This document shows positions 31,401 through 43,443 of a DNA stretch of 64,000 nt, piece by piece. Below the pieces are notes generated by a model. The model saw only the letters and a list, made by a program, of their open reading frames with translations. It did not search any database and was not told the DNA's origin. This DNA is from Nannobrachium achirus (taxonomy: Eukaryota; Chordata; Actinopteri; Myctophiformes; Myctophidae): assembly GCA_963921795.1 (NCBI GenBank), contig OY997659.1, forward strand, positions 19,875,734 to 19,939,733. The letters are read 5' to 3'. Each line of letters starts with the position of its first letter. Positions within the stretch are counted from its first letter, which is position 1. The position numbers and the translations under genes are program-made.

Positions 31401-31717
31401 CAGTTTCAAGAGAACTGTGGTGTAAGTCTGGACGGGGGATAACATTGACATCATTATGTACATACATACATACATGAGTCATCAAGCTTAGTTTCAGAGA
31501 AGTTTAAAAATGTTACCTTACCATCGTGAAACATTTCCCTTAATTTGCTCGAATTAGGATTTGAGTCTCCAACCAGACACTGTGATACATGAAATTATTG
31601 GCTCAGGAATACGATAAAAAAATAAAAAAAGGTCCATGAATCCAAGGCTTCATGAGTGTGTGTAATTGATAGAATCAAATCATTTTTCTGGGTGAACTAC
31701 TCCTGACTTCTGTCTGG

Positions 31718-31830
31718 ATGTCAGTGGTGTAGTGGTTAAGACAGCTGGGCCCTGAGCTACACAGAATCCTGCTGGCACAGGGGTCAGGTATACTACCGGA
31801 GACGTGAACCTGTGACTTCTTTTGACTGTC

Positions 31831-31862
<32 letters not shown>
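31718..31862 (+). repeat. Possible tRNA-type SINE head followed by (CAAT)n
   Basis: GTCAGTGGTGTAGTGGTTAA then GACAGCTGGG fits a tRNA A-box region. The B-box (expected near GGGGTCAGGTATAC) is mutated. A (CAAT)8-like tract at 31831-31862 follows. Confidence 0.4.
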
Positions 31863-32812
31863 GATAGATACTTTCTACTTACATTCAGCCAGTTTTGTTG
31901 ACACTTGTGAGTTGGACTGGACAATTTACAGAAAAAAACTACATTTTGATTCAACAAGACCATTCCCATCTGGGTATATAAGTATAAGTATGTGCACTTT
32001 TGTGCAGAGTTTGAGTTATCCTCTGTGCACAGCATATCAGGGACAGGATGGAAAGTAACTTTGTACTTGTTACCTGCTATCCTGGGATCGCTTCCAATTT
32101 CTGGCTTTTGATCCGGTCAGGAGTGGAAACAGCCTGCGTCATTTTGTAGTCATAGACGGACTACACTTTGGCTGGAACTACCAAACCGGAGACAACCAAA
32201 AACAATTCCCCACGCTCAAGGACATCATTTTAGGGCCTACCCAATAAAACCCTTGATGCAGCATAGTTTGACGTATTATTTTTTTGAAATGTTCATTTGG
32301 CATATCCATCTTTTAGTCCAACTCGCAGCGACTGGCAAGACTACACTCTAGCATTTAAATAGGGATTGGGGAAACAAACAGGGGGGACCAAAACAAAGCG
32401 ACGCCACTTCTTCTGCTTGTTTCCAGTTTGGAAGTTTTGGAAGTTTATGCGTGTGTGTGCAGGACGGCAACAGTATAACAAAGTGGGTCCATGGATTCCG
32501 CGCATGCGCAGTTTGATCATTCATCGAATCATCGCATAGCTTTCGGAGCTGTAAGTTAACGATGGCGATAGGTCCCATAGCCCAAACTCCAAACCTCCAG
32601 TGTTTACATCAAAACGCCAATAAACAGCTTACATTATGGGAAAGTGAACAACAGGCGTTGTTATTTTGTGGATATGCCAACAGAGGTTTTATGATGTTTT
32701 TTAGGACATTTTTCCAGGTTAACAGATTAATCGAGAAGATTTATTTTTTGTGAACTTTTGTTTTAAATTACTAACATAAATTGATTAACCACACAAGCTC
32801 AGTACTTCGGTA

Positions 32813-32851
32813 AGTGAAAATAGCCAAGCTTGTTGATCTGCTATTTCATTT
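32813..32851. repeat. Palindromic module, deleted centre
   Basis: AGTGAAAATAGCCAAGCTTG then TTGATCTGCTATTTC. The remaining stretch 31863-33100 shows no gene. Confidence 0.5.
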
Positions 32852-33114
32852 TTACGTAATCGTTCAGTAATCATAATCGAGGAAAAGGTTTGAAATAACC
32901 AAGATATTGATTTGAAGTGGTATCGCCCGCCCGGTCTAGTGAGGTCACATACCATAGTTGATCAACATAGCCCGGTGCTTGGCGTTGGTACAATCACATG
33001 GTGTGTAATATGTGGCTTGAGGAGCCAGGAGCCTCTGATCAAGGCTTAGAACCTGGAAGTGTGTGTGTCAACACCACGCAAACAGCCAATCAAGCAGCTG
33101 GACGAAGAGTGCAG

Positions 33115-33194
33115 GGCAAACCGCCAGTCATCACGCACATACCAGCACCGATGACAGCCAGCCAGATACAAGAGATAAAGAGGAAGACTGAGAG
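33115..33194 (+). other. Exon-like segment 1
   Basis: An open frame reads GKPPVITHIPAPMTASQIQE then IKRKTE, preceded by an AG (GTGCAG) and ending GAG|GTGCGT, a fair donor. Not repetitive within the window. The acceptor lacks a good pyrimidine tract, and the donor runs straight into a GT microsatellite, which supplies GT by chance. No family is recognised. Confidence 0.2.

Positions 33195-33196
<2 letters not shown>

Positions 33197-33263
<67 letters not shown>
33197..33263. repeat. (GT)n microsatellite
   Basis: Pure GT run with a short GA tail. Confidence 0.97.
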
Positions 33264-33274
<11 letters not shown>

Positions 33275-33505
33275 TTAGATGTGTTTAGAACTTGAATTTT
33301 ACTCTTTTTTGGACTTATTGTACTTATTTATTATAATTAGATTGTACTCACAAAAAAAGCTAAAAGTACACACTTCTGTACAGAACCGTTGTTCTGTATG
33401 TGTCGTTCAATGAGATTCACAACAACAGTGGCTCTGCTCACTGTTCTGATCGTTATCAGCCCACAATGCACACGCAAATGCACGCACACACACGCACACG
33501 CACGC

Positions 33506-33838
<333 letters not shown>

Positions 33839-34096
33839 CTGCACTAATTATGAGGTCTGATGAGTTTGGTTGTCCCTCTCCTCTCCATCTGTGGTTAGCT
33901 GTCATCTGGTTCTGTTTTCTCTCTGCATGCCCCACTGCAATGTGTGTGCACGCGCACACATGCACGCACACACACACACGCACGCACGGCACGCGCACAA
34001 ACACACAGCCCCGATGGAGAGAACAGACCAGAGAGAATGAAAGAAATGGGGGTGGGGGGGTGGATGAGGACAGAGTGGGAGATGGAAGACACAGAA

Positions 34097-34099
<3 letters not shown>

Positions 34100-34150
<51 letters not shown>
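34100..34150. repeat. (GA)n microsatellite
   Basis: Pure GA run. Confidence 0.96.
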
Positions 34151-34153
<3 letters not shown>

Positions 34154-34235
34154 ATAGGGAATTTGAGATGAAGAGACAGAGGTAGAGTAGTAGAGATCAG
34201 AGGAAGATATTGTATTTCCCACTACTCTGCTCTCT

Positions 34236-34285
34236 TTGATTGATTGATTGATTGATTGATTGCATACTTTATTAGACAGAAATGT
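34236..34285 (-). repeat. LINE 3' terminus, minus strand
   Basis: (TGAT)n then GCATACTTTATTAGACAG: the same tetranucleotide tract and ACTTTATTAG junction as 29806-29860 and 61214-61275. Only the extreme 3' end was inserted. Confidence 0.6.
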
Positions 34286-34456
34286 GAACAGCACAGTGTT
34301 CAGTCAGATATTTGAGCTAAATGGATAATACAAAACAATCCTAGGGACTTGTTTCCATTGTGGTCCGTATGTATTATGAATTAAGCCATGTTAATTCATT
34401 TTAATTCATAATCCATCTACTACAAGCTAAGCTTTCTTCTGTTCCTTTTGGCAAGT

Positions 34457-34605
34457 GACCTGACAGTGGTATACAAAAGTATATACTCAAGAAGAATATT
34501 CAATTATTCAATTATAGTACAAATTACGATAGAAGTACAATATTTCTATTTCAAATGTAATGGAGTAAAAGTCATCAGCTTACAAAAAATATATACTCAA
34601 GTAAC
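34457..34605. repeat. hAT family D fragment
   Basis: AAAGTATATACTCAAGAAGA, GAAGTACAATATTTCTATTT and GGAGTAAAAGTCATCAGCTT are the D-type ACTCAAGTA/AAGTAAAAGT vocabulary. Diverged. Confidence 0.4.
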
Positions 34606-34606
34606 A

Positions 34607-34815
34607 TAGACACATCAAAGGGGGCTCGAGCCCCTGCCCTTTTACCCCGTCTGTAAAAAGTGCCCTCTCCAGACCATGAATAAGTACAGAAAATAGCCGA
34701 CCTCCAAGCAGCACTACGCGTTGTGAGCTTGGAGGTCTGCTATTTTCAATATTTTCACCAAAGGGCCCTTTTAGAAATTTCAGCACCTGCCTCTTTAACA
34801 TTCTGCTGTCCAGTC
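34607..34815 (+). mobile_element. hAT-like family G, copy 1, with GACCTCC module variant
   Basis: ACACATCAAAGGGGGCTCGA, TGTAAAAAGTGCCCTCTCCA, the module (34686-34748) with arms GAAAATAGCCGACCTCCAAG, then ATTTTCACCAAAGGGCCCTT. The same order occurs in the intact copy at 43952-44392. This copy lacks about 150 bp before the module. A TTTATACT-type end (repeat H) follows near 34826-34860. Confidence 0.65.
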
Positions 34816-35013
34816 CACCACTACAAGCGGCACACCGTCATACTGCAGAGTATAAATGAGGCTTATTAGGCTTCCACCGCTGAGCCAAGAGGAAGTGGAC
34901 CTGCCAGCTCCCCTTTCCCCAACCATCGCTCACTCTGGCTGGGTACGGACCGCCCGGGGGGGCCAGACCCCCCCTCCCCTCACACCCCTTCCCCACTCTC
35001 TCCCTCCACACAG

Positions 35014-35144
35014 TGCGTCCTCTCCAGTGTGAGGAGTAGAGGTGCCAGCTCCAATCTCTACCATTTCACCTCCAGCTCCCCCAGGACCTATGGAGGACGG
35101 GGGGCTTCAAGGGGGGGGGGGGGGGGTTCCTCCTGGGGGTACAG
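35014..35144 (+). other. Exon-like segment 2
   Basis: A long pyrimidine-rich run ends CTCTCCCTCCACACAG; after it one frame stays open (CVLSSVRSRGASSNLYHFTS, SSPRTYGGRG, then a Gly run) to ACAG|GTGAGA. The 16-base G run at 35111-35126 lies inside, which makes a real coding exon doubtful. It sits in a GC-rich, otherwise non-repetitive patch (34860-35240). Confidence 0.15.
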
Positions 35145-35271
35145 GTGAGAGTGGTGGTGTGGGAGGTATGGTGTTCCCCATGGGCGTGTAAATGAGCGGG
35201 GGGACCCCCCCTCCCCTGTTCTATCCTACGGTACTGCGGTAAAGGAAAAACAATGAAAATTTGTGCTAATC

Positions 35272-35415
35272 CTATTTTTTTAAAGCAAACATTTTAACAC
35301 AAATCTTTGCTTCTGGGGGTCCCTGGAAGAAAATATTTGGAGACGGGGGGGTACCACGGCCAAATAAGGATAATTTTGGGGGTCCTTGACATGAAAAGGT
35401 TTGAGCACCACCGAT
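35272..35415 (-). repeat. hAT-like repeat B, minus strand
   Basis: On the minus strand: TGCTCAAACCTTTTCATGTC, AAGGACCCCCAAAATTATCC, CAGGGACCCCCAGAAGCAAA, GATTTGTGTTAAAATGTTTG. Same block order as in 55680-55870. Confidence 0.65.
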
Positions 35416-35419
35416 GCCA

Positions 35420-37090
35420 ACATTAGGATTCAGACGACATTGTCAATAGGTTAATCTATCCAGAGTATTGTGTATGTGCAGGCAACAGTGATCTGGATGT
35501 ATTTGGCTTTAGTACAGCAACGTATTACATGAAGTTGTCCACAGTTAAACATTATAAAACAACATAGCACCGGGCTGCAGACCTAATATTACGACATTAA
35601 CATATCAGAAACCGTGTGGATATAATCCTTCCTGTCTTATCACAAATACAAGACTAATAAACAAAGTGTCAACAGCAGCGGCCACTGTTATGATAATATT
35701 TTCTGACATGACAGACCACTGTTTTGATCAAAACTCCATTTAAACAATGTATGCATTCCCCCAACCCTTTCTCTCTCTCTCGCTTTCTTTTTCTCCTGCT
35801 CTCTCACAGTCAGTCACTCACTCATTCACTCTCACACACACACATATTACCATTCACAAACACACGTGCACTCTATAGATCGCCCGATACAATGCAGCTT
35901 ATGCACACATGTCCGGCAGACTTCTAAGGCAGATTAATGCTCCACATGAGGCCGAGCAGCACAATACTCAACCTGCTGGACAGATGTAGGGGCTGGTGCA
36001 CTTCGCTCTGTGCGTGCGCGTGTGCACAATATTAAAATGAGAGTATAACCCGGTTTATACTTTGTCATACAAAAGGTGACGGCACTCCGAAAATAGCTGA
36101 TCTACAAGTGCACATCATGTGACGCGGTGCGCTTGCCTTGTGTACCGTCTATTTTCGACACGCGACACACGCTAAGAGTATGAATAAATTAAGCAAAAGA
36201 GAGAGAGAGAGAGTGTGAGAAAGAGGCTGTCAAATACAGACACAAATAAAAACGAATGAGAGTCAGAGAGAAAGGAAAGACAGAACGGGAGATACAGAGG
36301 CCAAGATGAAGAGAAAAGATGAGATAGTTAACCACAGATCAGTGCCGGATCGGTATCATAAAATCCACAGGGCACAATACAGTCTGGACAGTGGAAAAGA
36401 AATACGTGTGACGCTTTATAGCCATATAGTGACACTTTTGTGAGGCTCACCATTAAGCGCTCAGACTGAGTAAGATAAAGAAAAAGATTTAAGAGCAGAG
36501 CTGGGACAACATCAGACGTTTGGCCAACAGACCCACCGATAAGTATCCAAATGTGCTGTTACTGTACCTGCGCTATTATTACATCAGACATTACTAATAA
36601 AACTGTGCTTGTGAGGATCCAATGAGTGCTTGTGATGGATCCCCACATGATAGAAGCATTACACTTGAGCTTGTGTCTCAAGCCAAGGCCAAATGATCTC
36701 AAGATAAAGAATCAATGACCTTGGCTGCTTTTATCTTTGAATTGTATGAAGGGTTATATTTTGCAGACTCAGATATCGTCAATCATTTGCTGAGACAAAC
36801 GATTTCATTTTTGTGCAATTCACTGGCCCTGAACGACCCTTAGTACAGTTTACACATTTGGCACGTTAACAGACACTTGCCCAGCAAGCAACTTAAATAC
36901 GCGCAAGGTCAGAGTAAGTGCCATGCACGTTTAGTGAAACATGAGGATAAGTGGTCAAGGAATAAGAGGCAAGAGATCAAGGATATGCTACGGTACATAA
37001 TTGCTGGGATAGCAAGTACGCAACACATACTGTAAGTAATAGATGAGAAAGAAGTGCATGTGCAAAGATAGTGAGTGAAAATACTTACTT
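35420..37090. repeat. Mostly unplaced; holds repeat H/module at 36048-36190
   Basis: GGTTTATACTTTGTCATACA opens a segment in which the palindromic module sits at 36092-36158 (CCGAAAATAGCTGATCTACA ... GTACCGTCTATTTTCG) and which closes near GAGTATGAATAAA. The rest of the interval is non-repetitive by eye, with no exon I can support. Confidence 0.4.
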
Positions 37091-37104
37091 AACCACTTAT
37101 GCCT

Positions 37105-37292
37105 GACACCCTTACCAGGGTAGGCCGTCGACAAGGGTCCCCGGTCGCTGGCGTTCTTTTCCATCTGCGACCAGGTGCATCCCAGTCTCTTGGTGTCTGC
37201 CTGGAGATCCCGCCGCCAGGTGTTTTTGGGCCGGGCCTCTGTTTCTAGTGTGTGTGTGTGCCCGATCCATCTCCATCTTCTTCGTCCAATTT
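37105..37292 (-). pseudogene. RTE-like LINE C-terminal fragment, frame still open
   Basis: The minus strand reads RRRWRWIGHTHTLETEA, then RPKNTWRRDLQADTKRLGCT, then WSQMEKNASDRGPLSTAYPG without a stop. 'WRWIGH...RPxNTWRRDLExD...W...E..A.DR' is the C-terminal pattern of endonuclease-reverse transcriptase proteins of non-LTR elements. About 62 codons are intact, but nothing of the enzyme domains is nearby. An ancient truncated insertion is most likely. Confidence 0.75.
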
Positions 37293-38076
37293 CGTCTGCT
37301 GCTGGGAGTTAGTAAGTAGCAGGCAGGCAGGTTAGAGGGATGGTAGGGTCAGGGATGATATAATATTTACACCAGAAGTACCTTTACGCCCTGACTCTGC
37401 TGGACACTAGTCATCTACGTACAGTATAAGAGGATCAATCTGTGTGTCCATAGCGGTGTGTATTTTTGAGCGGTGCTAAGCTGCTCCTACGTCTGGCTTT
37501 GTATGGAGATGGCTTTGTTTGTATGAGCACGGATTTGTGTGTATGACCATGTATGGAGACTGTGTATGAGCACTGATCTCCATGACTAATGTCATGGACA
37601 GAACGGCCCATACAAGGAGATATGTACTTGTGTCGTGGTTGATAACAAAGTATCAAACTCACTTCGCACAGACACAATTTCTTTGGCTATGCGAGACTAA
37701 TAGTGCAGTGACAGAGAACATCCTCCCGGCCCACTGCCCACCTGTGACCACTGCCAAACCTATTTGTTGGAGCACCCGGACAAACTGGAGGAACCATCAA
37801 ATCAAACTTTAGTTATATAACACATTTATAACAACCAAAACCCGACCAAAATGCTGAGCATGGTTAAAAAGCCATGGAGGAATCGAATCACAGTGTCCAG
37901 GGCGATGGACAGGTAGTTTACCCCTGCACCCCCCGGGCGCCAAGGATCTACATAAAATGTAAATGGTGCTGCAACTTCTGTATAGTGCTAAGCACTGTGG
38001 AATTTACCAATGCTACAGTATCTATCCCTTTAACTGCCATGATCACAATAGTTTATGCTTTTTTTCCTCTCCAAAA

Positions 38077-38236
38077 TAGAGAAACCGTCATTAGAAGTTC
38101 CCGAAAGGTTCCCAGTTCGATCCCGGGCTCCCCCAGAGTTGGTGTTGAAGAGTCCTTGAGCAAGACTCTGAACCTCTAGTTGCTCCCGGTGAGCAGGTTG
38201 GTGCCTTGCATGGTTTCCTCTGCCATTAGTGTATGA

Positions 38237-38319
<83 letters not shown>

Positions 38320-38391
38320 AGTGAATGTAATGCACAATCTCTGTAAAGTGCCATGGTTAAAGGCACCATATAAAAATGCACCATTCACCAT
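38077..38391 (+). mobile_element. tRNA-derived SINE with an expanded internal (GT)n
   Basis: AGAGAAACCGTCATTAGAAG, B-box AGTTCGATCCCGGGC, GAGTCCTTGAGCAAGACTCT, TTGCTCCCGGTGAGCAGGTT, then GTGTATGAAT, an ~80-bp GT run (38236-38315), AATGAGTGAATGTAATGCAC and a tail with GTAAAGTGCCATGG. The A-box end is lost. In the sibling at 40017-40290 the same spot holds only GTGTGTGTG. Confidence 0.88.
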
Positions 38392-39047
38392 TTAACACAA
38401 ATGAACAGGTGTTATTGTTGTGACACATCTCTTGAGCAGTGAGACAACTGTTGGGAGAGTGTTCGTTTTGTCCCATCTGACAAATGAAAAGGAAGCAGCA
38501 CTTTACTGTCAAGAGTAAAAAAAGAAAGACGCAAACGTACTGGCAGACACTTTCACTGTCATCATACACTAGTGCACGCACTGCACATACACAGTAGAAT
38601 GGAAGTCTTTCCCATGATGCCTACATCTGCAGGAAAACGCACCATGTTGTGAACAGTGTAGACTTGGGAATACTTCACAACAAAGCTTTCCATGGATGAT
38701 GTGCTCTCACTGAGAAGAACCCCTGGAGAGGCAGGCTCCAAAGCACATCAGGCAACAACTGGCACGCAGTCAGGCACTCACTATAGCCTTGGTATGTGTC
38801 CCATACATACTGTATGCACATACCCGCATATATCATATACTGTATATCAATTTAATGGACAACAACAACAACAGATGCTCAAATTCACGACTACATCCAT
38901 CCCTTTTCAAAGTTCTCAAAATGTGCATCAAGTTTGATTCAGGAGCAAGGAGTCGGTGATGTGAAATACAAGACTCATCTGCGGGACAGATGAATAGGTT
39001 GGTTACACTTGCTTGCAGTAGTCCATGCTATAGCATCTGTTACACCA

Positions 39048-39200
39048 GTGCCTCTCAACAAACGGGTTGGGATCCCAAAGTGGGTCAGGAGATATTCTGG
39101 CGGGGTCACAGCAACAGAGAGTTCTTGTGTCGTTTTAATGCATCGGGTCCCGACTTCTTTGTCAACACGGCATTTTGGTCCCAGTGCAAAACTGCAGCTG
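39048..39200 (+). repeat. hAT-like left end
   Basis: CAGTGCCTCTCAACAAACGG, GATCCCAAAGTGGGTCAGGA. Right inverted end not found. Confidence 0.4.
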
Positions 39201-39462
39201 AGAGGGCCACTGGTTTACAGAGTTTGCCCCTAATCGTCCAGTGTAGGAAATGTCCATCAACACCATAACTAGATGAGGTTTCCATGAGATTCTCCAGGGT
39301 TAGCCTGTGGGTTATTAGGAGTTTCATATGGCAGTTCAATGGGACGTTTGAGTCCAATGTGTTTTAAATAGTAGCCTGATTGAATCCTTTGGCATTGTAT
39401 GCAAATGTTAAAGCATTCCATTTCTTCCTCTTTTGTCACACGCACGTCGCTCTCACGCGTGT

Positions 39463-39593
<131 letters not shown>

Positions 39594-40016
39594 AGATCAG
39601 AGCTGGTTGAAGGAAGCGCCGTTGTTTGCCAAGAGTCGGGTTTCCGATCCCGTTTGATGGAGAATAAAGATAAAGATGAAGAGAGGGGAAGAGGCATGGA
39701 GGTTGTGTACATGAGTACATGTCATCTACTAGAGCACTCTGGAGGCACTCTATCAAAGACTATTTCCTTCCGCCTATAAATACCAACTCAATGAGTCCCC
39801 CTCCCGCCACACCAGCGCGGGCACCCAGTCAAGCTCGCAAGATCTGGTCAACACATGAGTCAGGGCTGTCATTTTAAATCCAGCTATGAGGAGAAGTCCG
39901 CGGCCACGCACAGCACGGTATACGCATCAAGCCGAGTATTGGGCCATCGAGCTCTGCCTTTTAATGTGGCAGGGATTCTGGTTAGACCTGGTGGGTCGAG
40001 AGAGACTGTCCCATGC

Positions 40017-40290
40017 GGGGGTGGCATTGGCTCAGGGGTAGAGAAACCGTCATTAGAACACGTAGGGTTCCTGAAGGGTTCCCAGTTCGAAGCCGGGCTC
40101 CCCCAGAGTTAGTGTCGAAGAGTCCTTGAGCAAGACTCTGAACCCCTAGTTGCTCCCGGTGAGCAGGTTGGTGCCTTGAATGGTTTCTTCCGCCATCGGT
40201 GTATGAATGTGTGTGTGAATGGGTGAATGTAATGCACAATCTCTGTAAAGCGCCTTGGATAAAGGCGCTATATAAATAAACCATTTACCA
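40017..40290 (+). mobile_element. tRNA-derived SINE, best-preserved copy
   Basis: A-box TGGCTCAGGGGTAGAG (40027-40042), B-box AGTTCGAAGCC (40084-40094), body GAGTCCTTGAGCAAGACTCT and TTGCTCCCGGTGAGCAGGTT, GTGTATGAATGTGTGTGTGA, and a tail GTAAAGCGCCTTGGATAAAG, GCGCTATATAAAT. A polymerase III promoter and a LINE-like 3' tail are the expected SINE parts. Confidence 0.92.
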
Positions 40291-40309
40291 TGTGGTACAG
40301 CCGTATTAC

Positions 40310-40640
40310 TAAGCCGTAAGTAAAGGCACCAATACTGAAATGTAGAAATACTACTAGTAAAAGTATTGGTGTCAAAATATACTTTAAGTACTTAAAGTAA
40401 AAGTACTCATTATGCACAATATCCCATTTCACATGTTTCCAAATGTATAAAAATCCTTAGCAAAATAGACAAATACAATTCTAACGGTAATTTAACTATA
40501 TTTATATTTTATCTATATTTGATTTTTACTTTGTATTGTTGGGTTAGCACAGCATTATGTGGAACAACATGTCCCTCCAACATTTGGCTGCTTGTATCTG
40601 TATCAGTGAGACAAATGAACCCATCTTGATTTACTTGGGA
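40310..40640 (-). repeat. hAT family D copy, inverse orientation, diverged
   Basis: GTAGAAATACTACTAGTAAA, AGTACTTAAAGTAAAAGTAC, TCATTATGCACAATATCCCA are the inverse of the D-type vocabulary. Ends not located. Confidence 0.55.
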
Positions 40641-40925
40641 TCTCTGTTTATTTGTGATTTGTCAAACCTGAGGCTGTGATGCTGCTGTATTTGATTGGGG
40701 GTAAAATGTTAAATGTAAAAAAGAAAAAAAAAGAAAAACGTTTGTTGAAATATCCTGTCAAAAGGTCAAGTTAAGATGATTTCTTTGTTGACAAGTGATT
40801 TAATTACGTTCGTTATTGTGACGACCATGTGATGATTTGTGAAAATTGATGATTTCTGGCAAGAACGGAAGGGTTTTTTTTTTTATGGTGAAAGTGTGGC
40901 GACTGGACAAAAGGCTCTGTGATGT

Positions 40926-41228
40926 TTGGAGAGAACGGCAGATTTAAAAGTGTTCCTCTCTGGGTTGGAGTGGAGAGTGAGAGGGGTCAACGACTCAAGT
41001 GTTTCCAATTTTCTAAACACTGAATGTTTAAAGTGGAGCAAACTAAAGTGTCAAACTTTATTGTTACTTATATTAATATTAAGTATAGTGGGCTACAGTT
41101 TCTATCAGACCAAATGCTGTTTACTCACCGCAAAAACACCCAAAACCCCGCCGTGTATTAACATCCACACCGAAGCTATGACGACTAAAACTACAACTAA
41201 ATATACTGACAATTTCATCAACAAATAA
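40926..41228 (+). other. Unidentified non-repetitive open frame
   Basis: A 100-codon frame without microsatellite content has one hydrophobic stretch (QTLLLLILILSIVGYSFYQ) followed by Cys and a Thr/Lys-rich tail. There is no in-frame ATG near the start (the frame opens with TTG after an upstream stop), so only an exon or chance could explain it. The AT-rich composition makes Leu/Ile runs easy to obtain. No family recognised. Confidence 0.12.
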
Positions 41229-41331
41229 TAACTAGATTAAAATTTTAGGGAGGGACTAGGGAAGAACAGATCCAGTAGAACTAAGACTTGGTTGTGTGCA
41301 GGTGTCACTCTCCGAATAACGGATCAATAGA

Positions 41332-41365
41332 TCTACCGGTATCTGTAGATTTGCTATTTTTGGCA
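41332..41365. repeat. Palindromic module remnant
   Basis: TAGATCTACCGGTATCTGTA then GATTTGCTATTTTTGG: inner and right-arm remains. Confidence 0.4.
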
Positions 41366-41699
41366 CACAGCTGAGAATAAATCTGACATGTCAACGTCAT
41401 CACGGCCTGCCAAAATACATTTTAGTTGACTAAATCAACTGTAGATTTAGTTGACTGAAATCAAATTGACTAATACTAGTGTAAAACTTAAATATTTCTA
41501 AAGTTGCTACCAAATCGATTATCTAAAAACGCTGTCAAGACCTTCAGCAGCCTATAAGGCTACGCCACCGTTGTCCAATGACCACCACATGCCAATATAC
41601 TTTTCTGTCCCCGAGAATCACAACGAAATGTGAAGAAGCATGTGTTAAAAATATTCTGTTTGCCACCGCCTTTTATTGAGTTTTAAACTGTACTGCACT

Positions 41700-41890
41700 G
41701 TAATTCTTATTTTCTGTTTTATTTTATTTTCACTTTAATATTTTTTACCCGTATTCCAATGTCCTTTTGTAATGTGTTTATTTTTCTCAGTGTCTTTCTT
41801 GATGTCTTAATGCTTCATGTTTTATGTAAGGCTCTTTCAAATTGTCTTGTTGTTGAAATGTGCTGTAAAAGAAAGTAAAGATAAAGTAAA
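41700..41890 (+). repeat. LINE/SINE-type 3' tail
   Basis: GTAAGGCTCTTTCAAATTGT, CTTGTTGTTGAAATGTGCTG, TAAAAGAAAGTAAAGATAAA resemble the L2-type terminal sequence (GTAAAGCACTTTGAATTGCC ... GTGCTATACAAATAAA). A clearer copy is at 59135-59235. Confidence 0.5.
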
Positions 41891-42393
41891 ATAAAAATCT
41901 TTTGGGAGCTACAGAACAGTGTGCAGACTTCCCTTCTTCTCCTAAAAACATCTAAACATGCCTTGCTTTACCGTATTACTAAAAGCCCTACACAATTAAA
42001 CTCCCAGAGAGTATAGTTAGAAATGGAACCGTGGGTCCGTTTCCATCTTGTACTCTCCATGAGTGGTATTTTCTGTGTGGTCTATGGGAGACAGGGTACA
42101 GCTCAGGACAGCTTACCCCGAGAGCCACTGGCTTAGAGAGAAGCCTGTCTGAGGATTATTAGAGGATCCCCTCAGAGCCAAACTGACAAATCTTCCACAC
42201 TTCTTTTATCAATCCCCGGTGAACGAGACGGCATTCGTCCTCCCTCCCTCCCTCCCTCCCCCCAGACTCCTGTCTTGTCCCCTTCTTTCTCTCATTCTTT
42301 TTCGGGGGAAAGATGAAGAAGAAGAAGACGGAGAGTCAGCGGAAGGGAGGTGAGGAGAGGTGGAGAGGCGGCATTCTTTCTCCTTTCCGCCAG

Positions 42394-42445
42394 AGATGCG
42401 GCGCGGAGGACTTGTTGCCAGCGAGCAGCGCTTTGAAAGTGAAAC
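42394..42445 (+). other. Exon-like segment 3
   Basis: CATTCTTTCTCCTTTCCGCCAG is a good acceptor and GAAAC|GTAAGAA a good donor. Two frames are open across the 52 bases (one reads RCGAEDLLPASSALKVK). Upstream lies a (CCCT)n and an AAG/GAAGAA run. Without a homologue this is only a splice-site pair. Confidence 0.15.
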
Positions 42446-42607
42446 GTAAGAATGGCAGATCACAGGGGCCAAAGAAAAATGATATTCTCCTCGTTACGAC
42501 TCCCCCCACCACCCCCTCCTCCCCCCCGGCCTGGGCCTTTGTTGTGCTGGGCTTCTGCTTTTAACTGGAAACAGGTCCAGACCCCTCCTGTGTTCTCTGG
42601 CGCGTCC

Positions 42608-42730
<123 letters not shown>

Positions 42731-43044
42731 GCATGCGCGCGTGCACAAATTAATTCACTCTCACACACACACACAAACACAAATGTACAATATTCAAGCA
42801 CACACACACACGTATAATGACACATACGTTCACACAGAAACATATATGCTGCACACAAACATCATGCATACACAAAAACACGAATACGTACACACATACA
42901 CATGGGATATTTACACGACACGACACACACAGAAACACAACACACACTTCTACAAACTCAGAGACACACCGTTAAGCGCATGCATGCACACAAATATGAA
43001 TGCACGGATGCACACACAATTGTACACACTGGGATGTAAAAGCA

Positions 43045-43165
<121 letters not shown>

Positions 43166-43443
43166 CGCATTAAGATGCAGATGACATACAGGTATCCCTA
43201 CGTTGCACATGTGCACAAACACGCTAGCCCTCCATCATCCCTTTGCCCCCCTTAAGGCCAAGTGACAGCTTGTTAAACCTGACGCCACGATCACAGCCAC
43301 CCTCTCTGCAGGACGCGTGTCCTCGCCTGTCAGAGGACACGCGGGGGTGGCCCCACCTCCATCGTCAGCCATGGAAACCCCCGTTTCGAGGCAGGTGGGA
43401 GTGCAAGCTGCTCAAATCCTCAGTGTTGGTTCCCCTCCGAGGT

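Larger units (their letters stand above)
29806..31600 (-). mobile_element. Internally deleted LINE ending in (ATCA)n
   Basis: Minus-strand element. From its 5' side: endonuclease remains (31400-30860), endonuclease/RT linker (30860-30290), C-terminal tail (30290-30100), untranslated region, then the terminal tetranucleotide tract at 29806-29840. Several frames are needed, and the reverse transcriptase core expected between linker and tail is missing. Closest relatives within the window are 14780-15300 and 61214-61420. Confidence 0.8.

Noticed and set aside
29806-31600. Endogenous virus
   Set aside because: The recognisable motifs are endonuclease and C-terminal tail of a non-LTR retrotransposon; no long terminal repeats, gag, protease or envelope are present.
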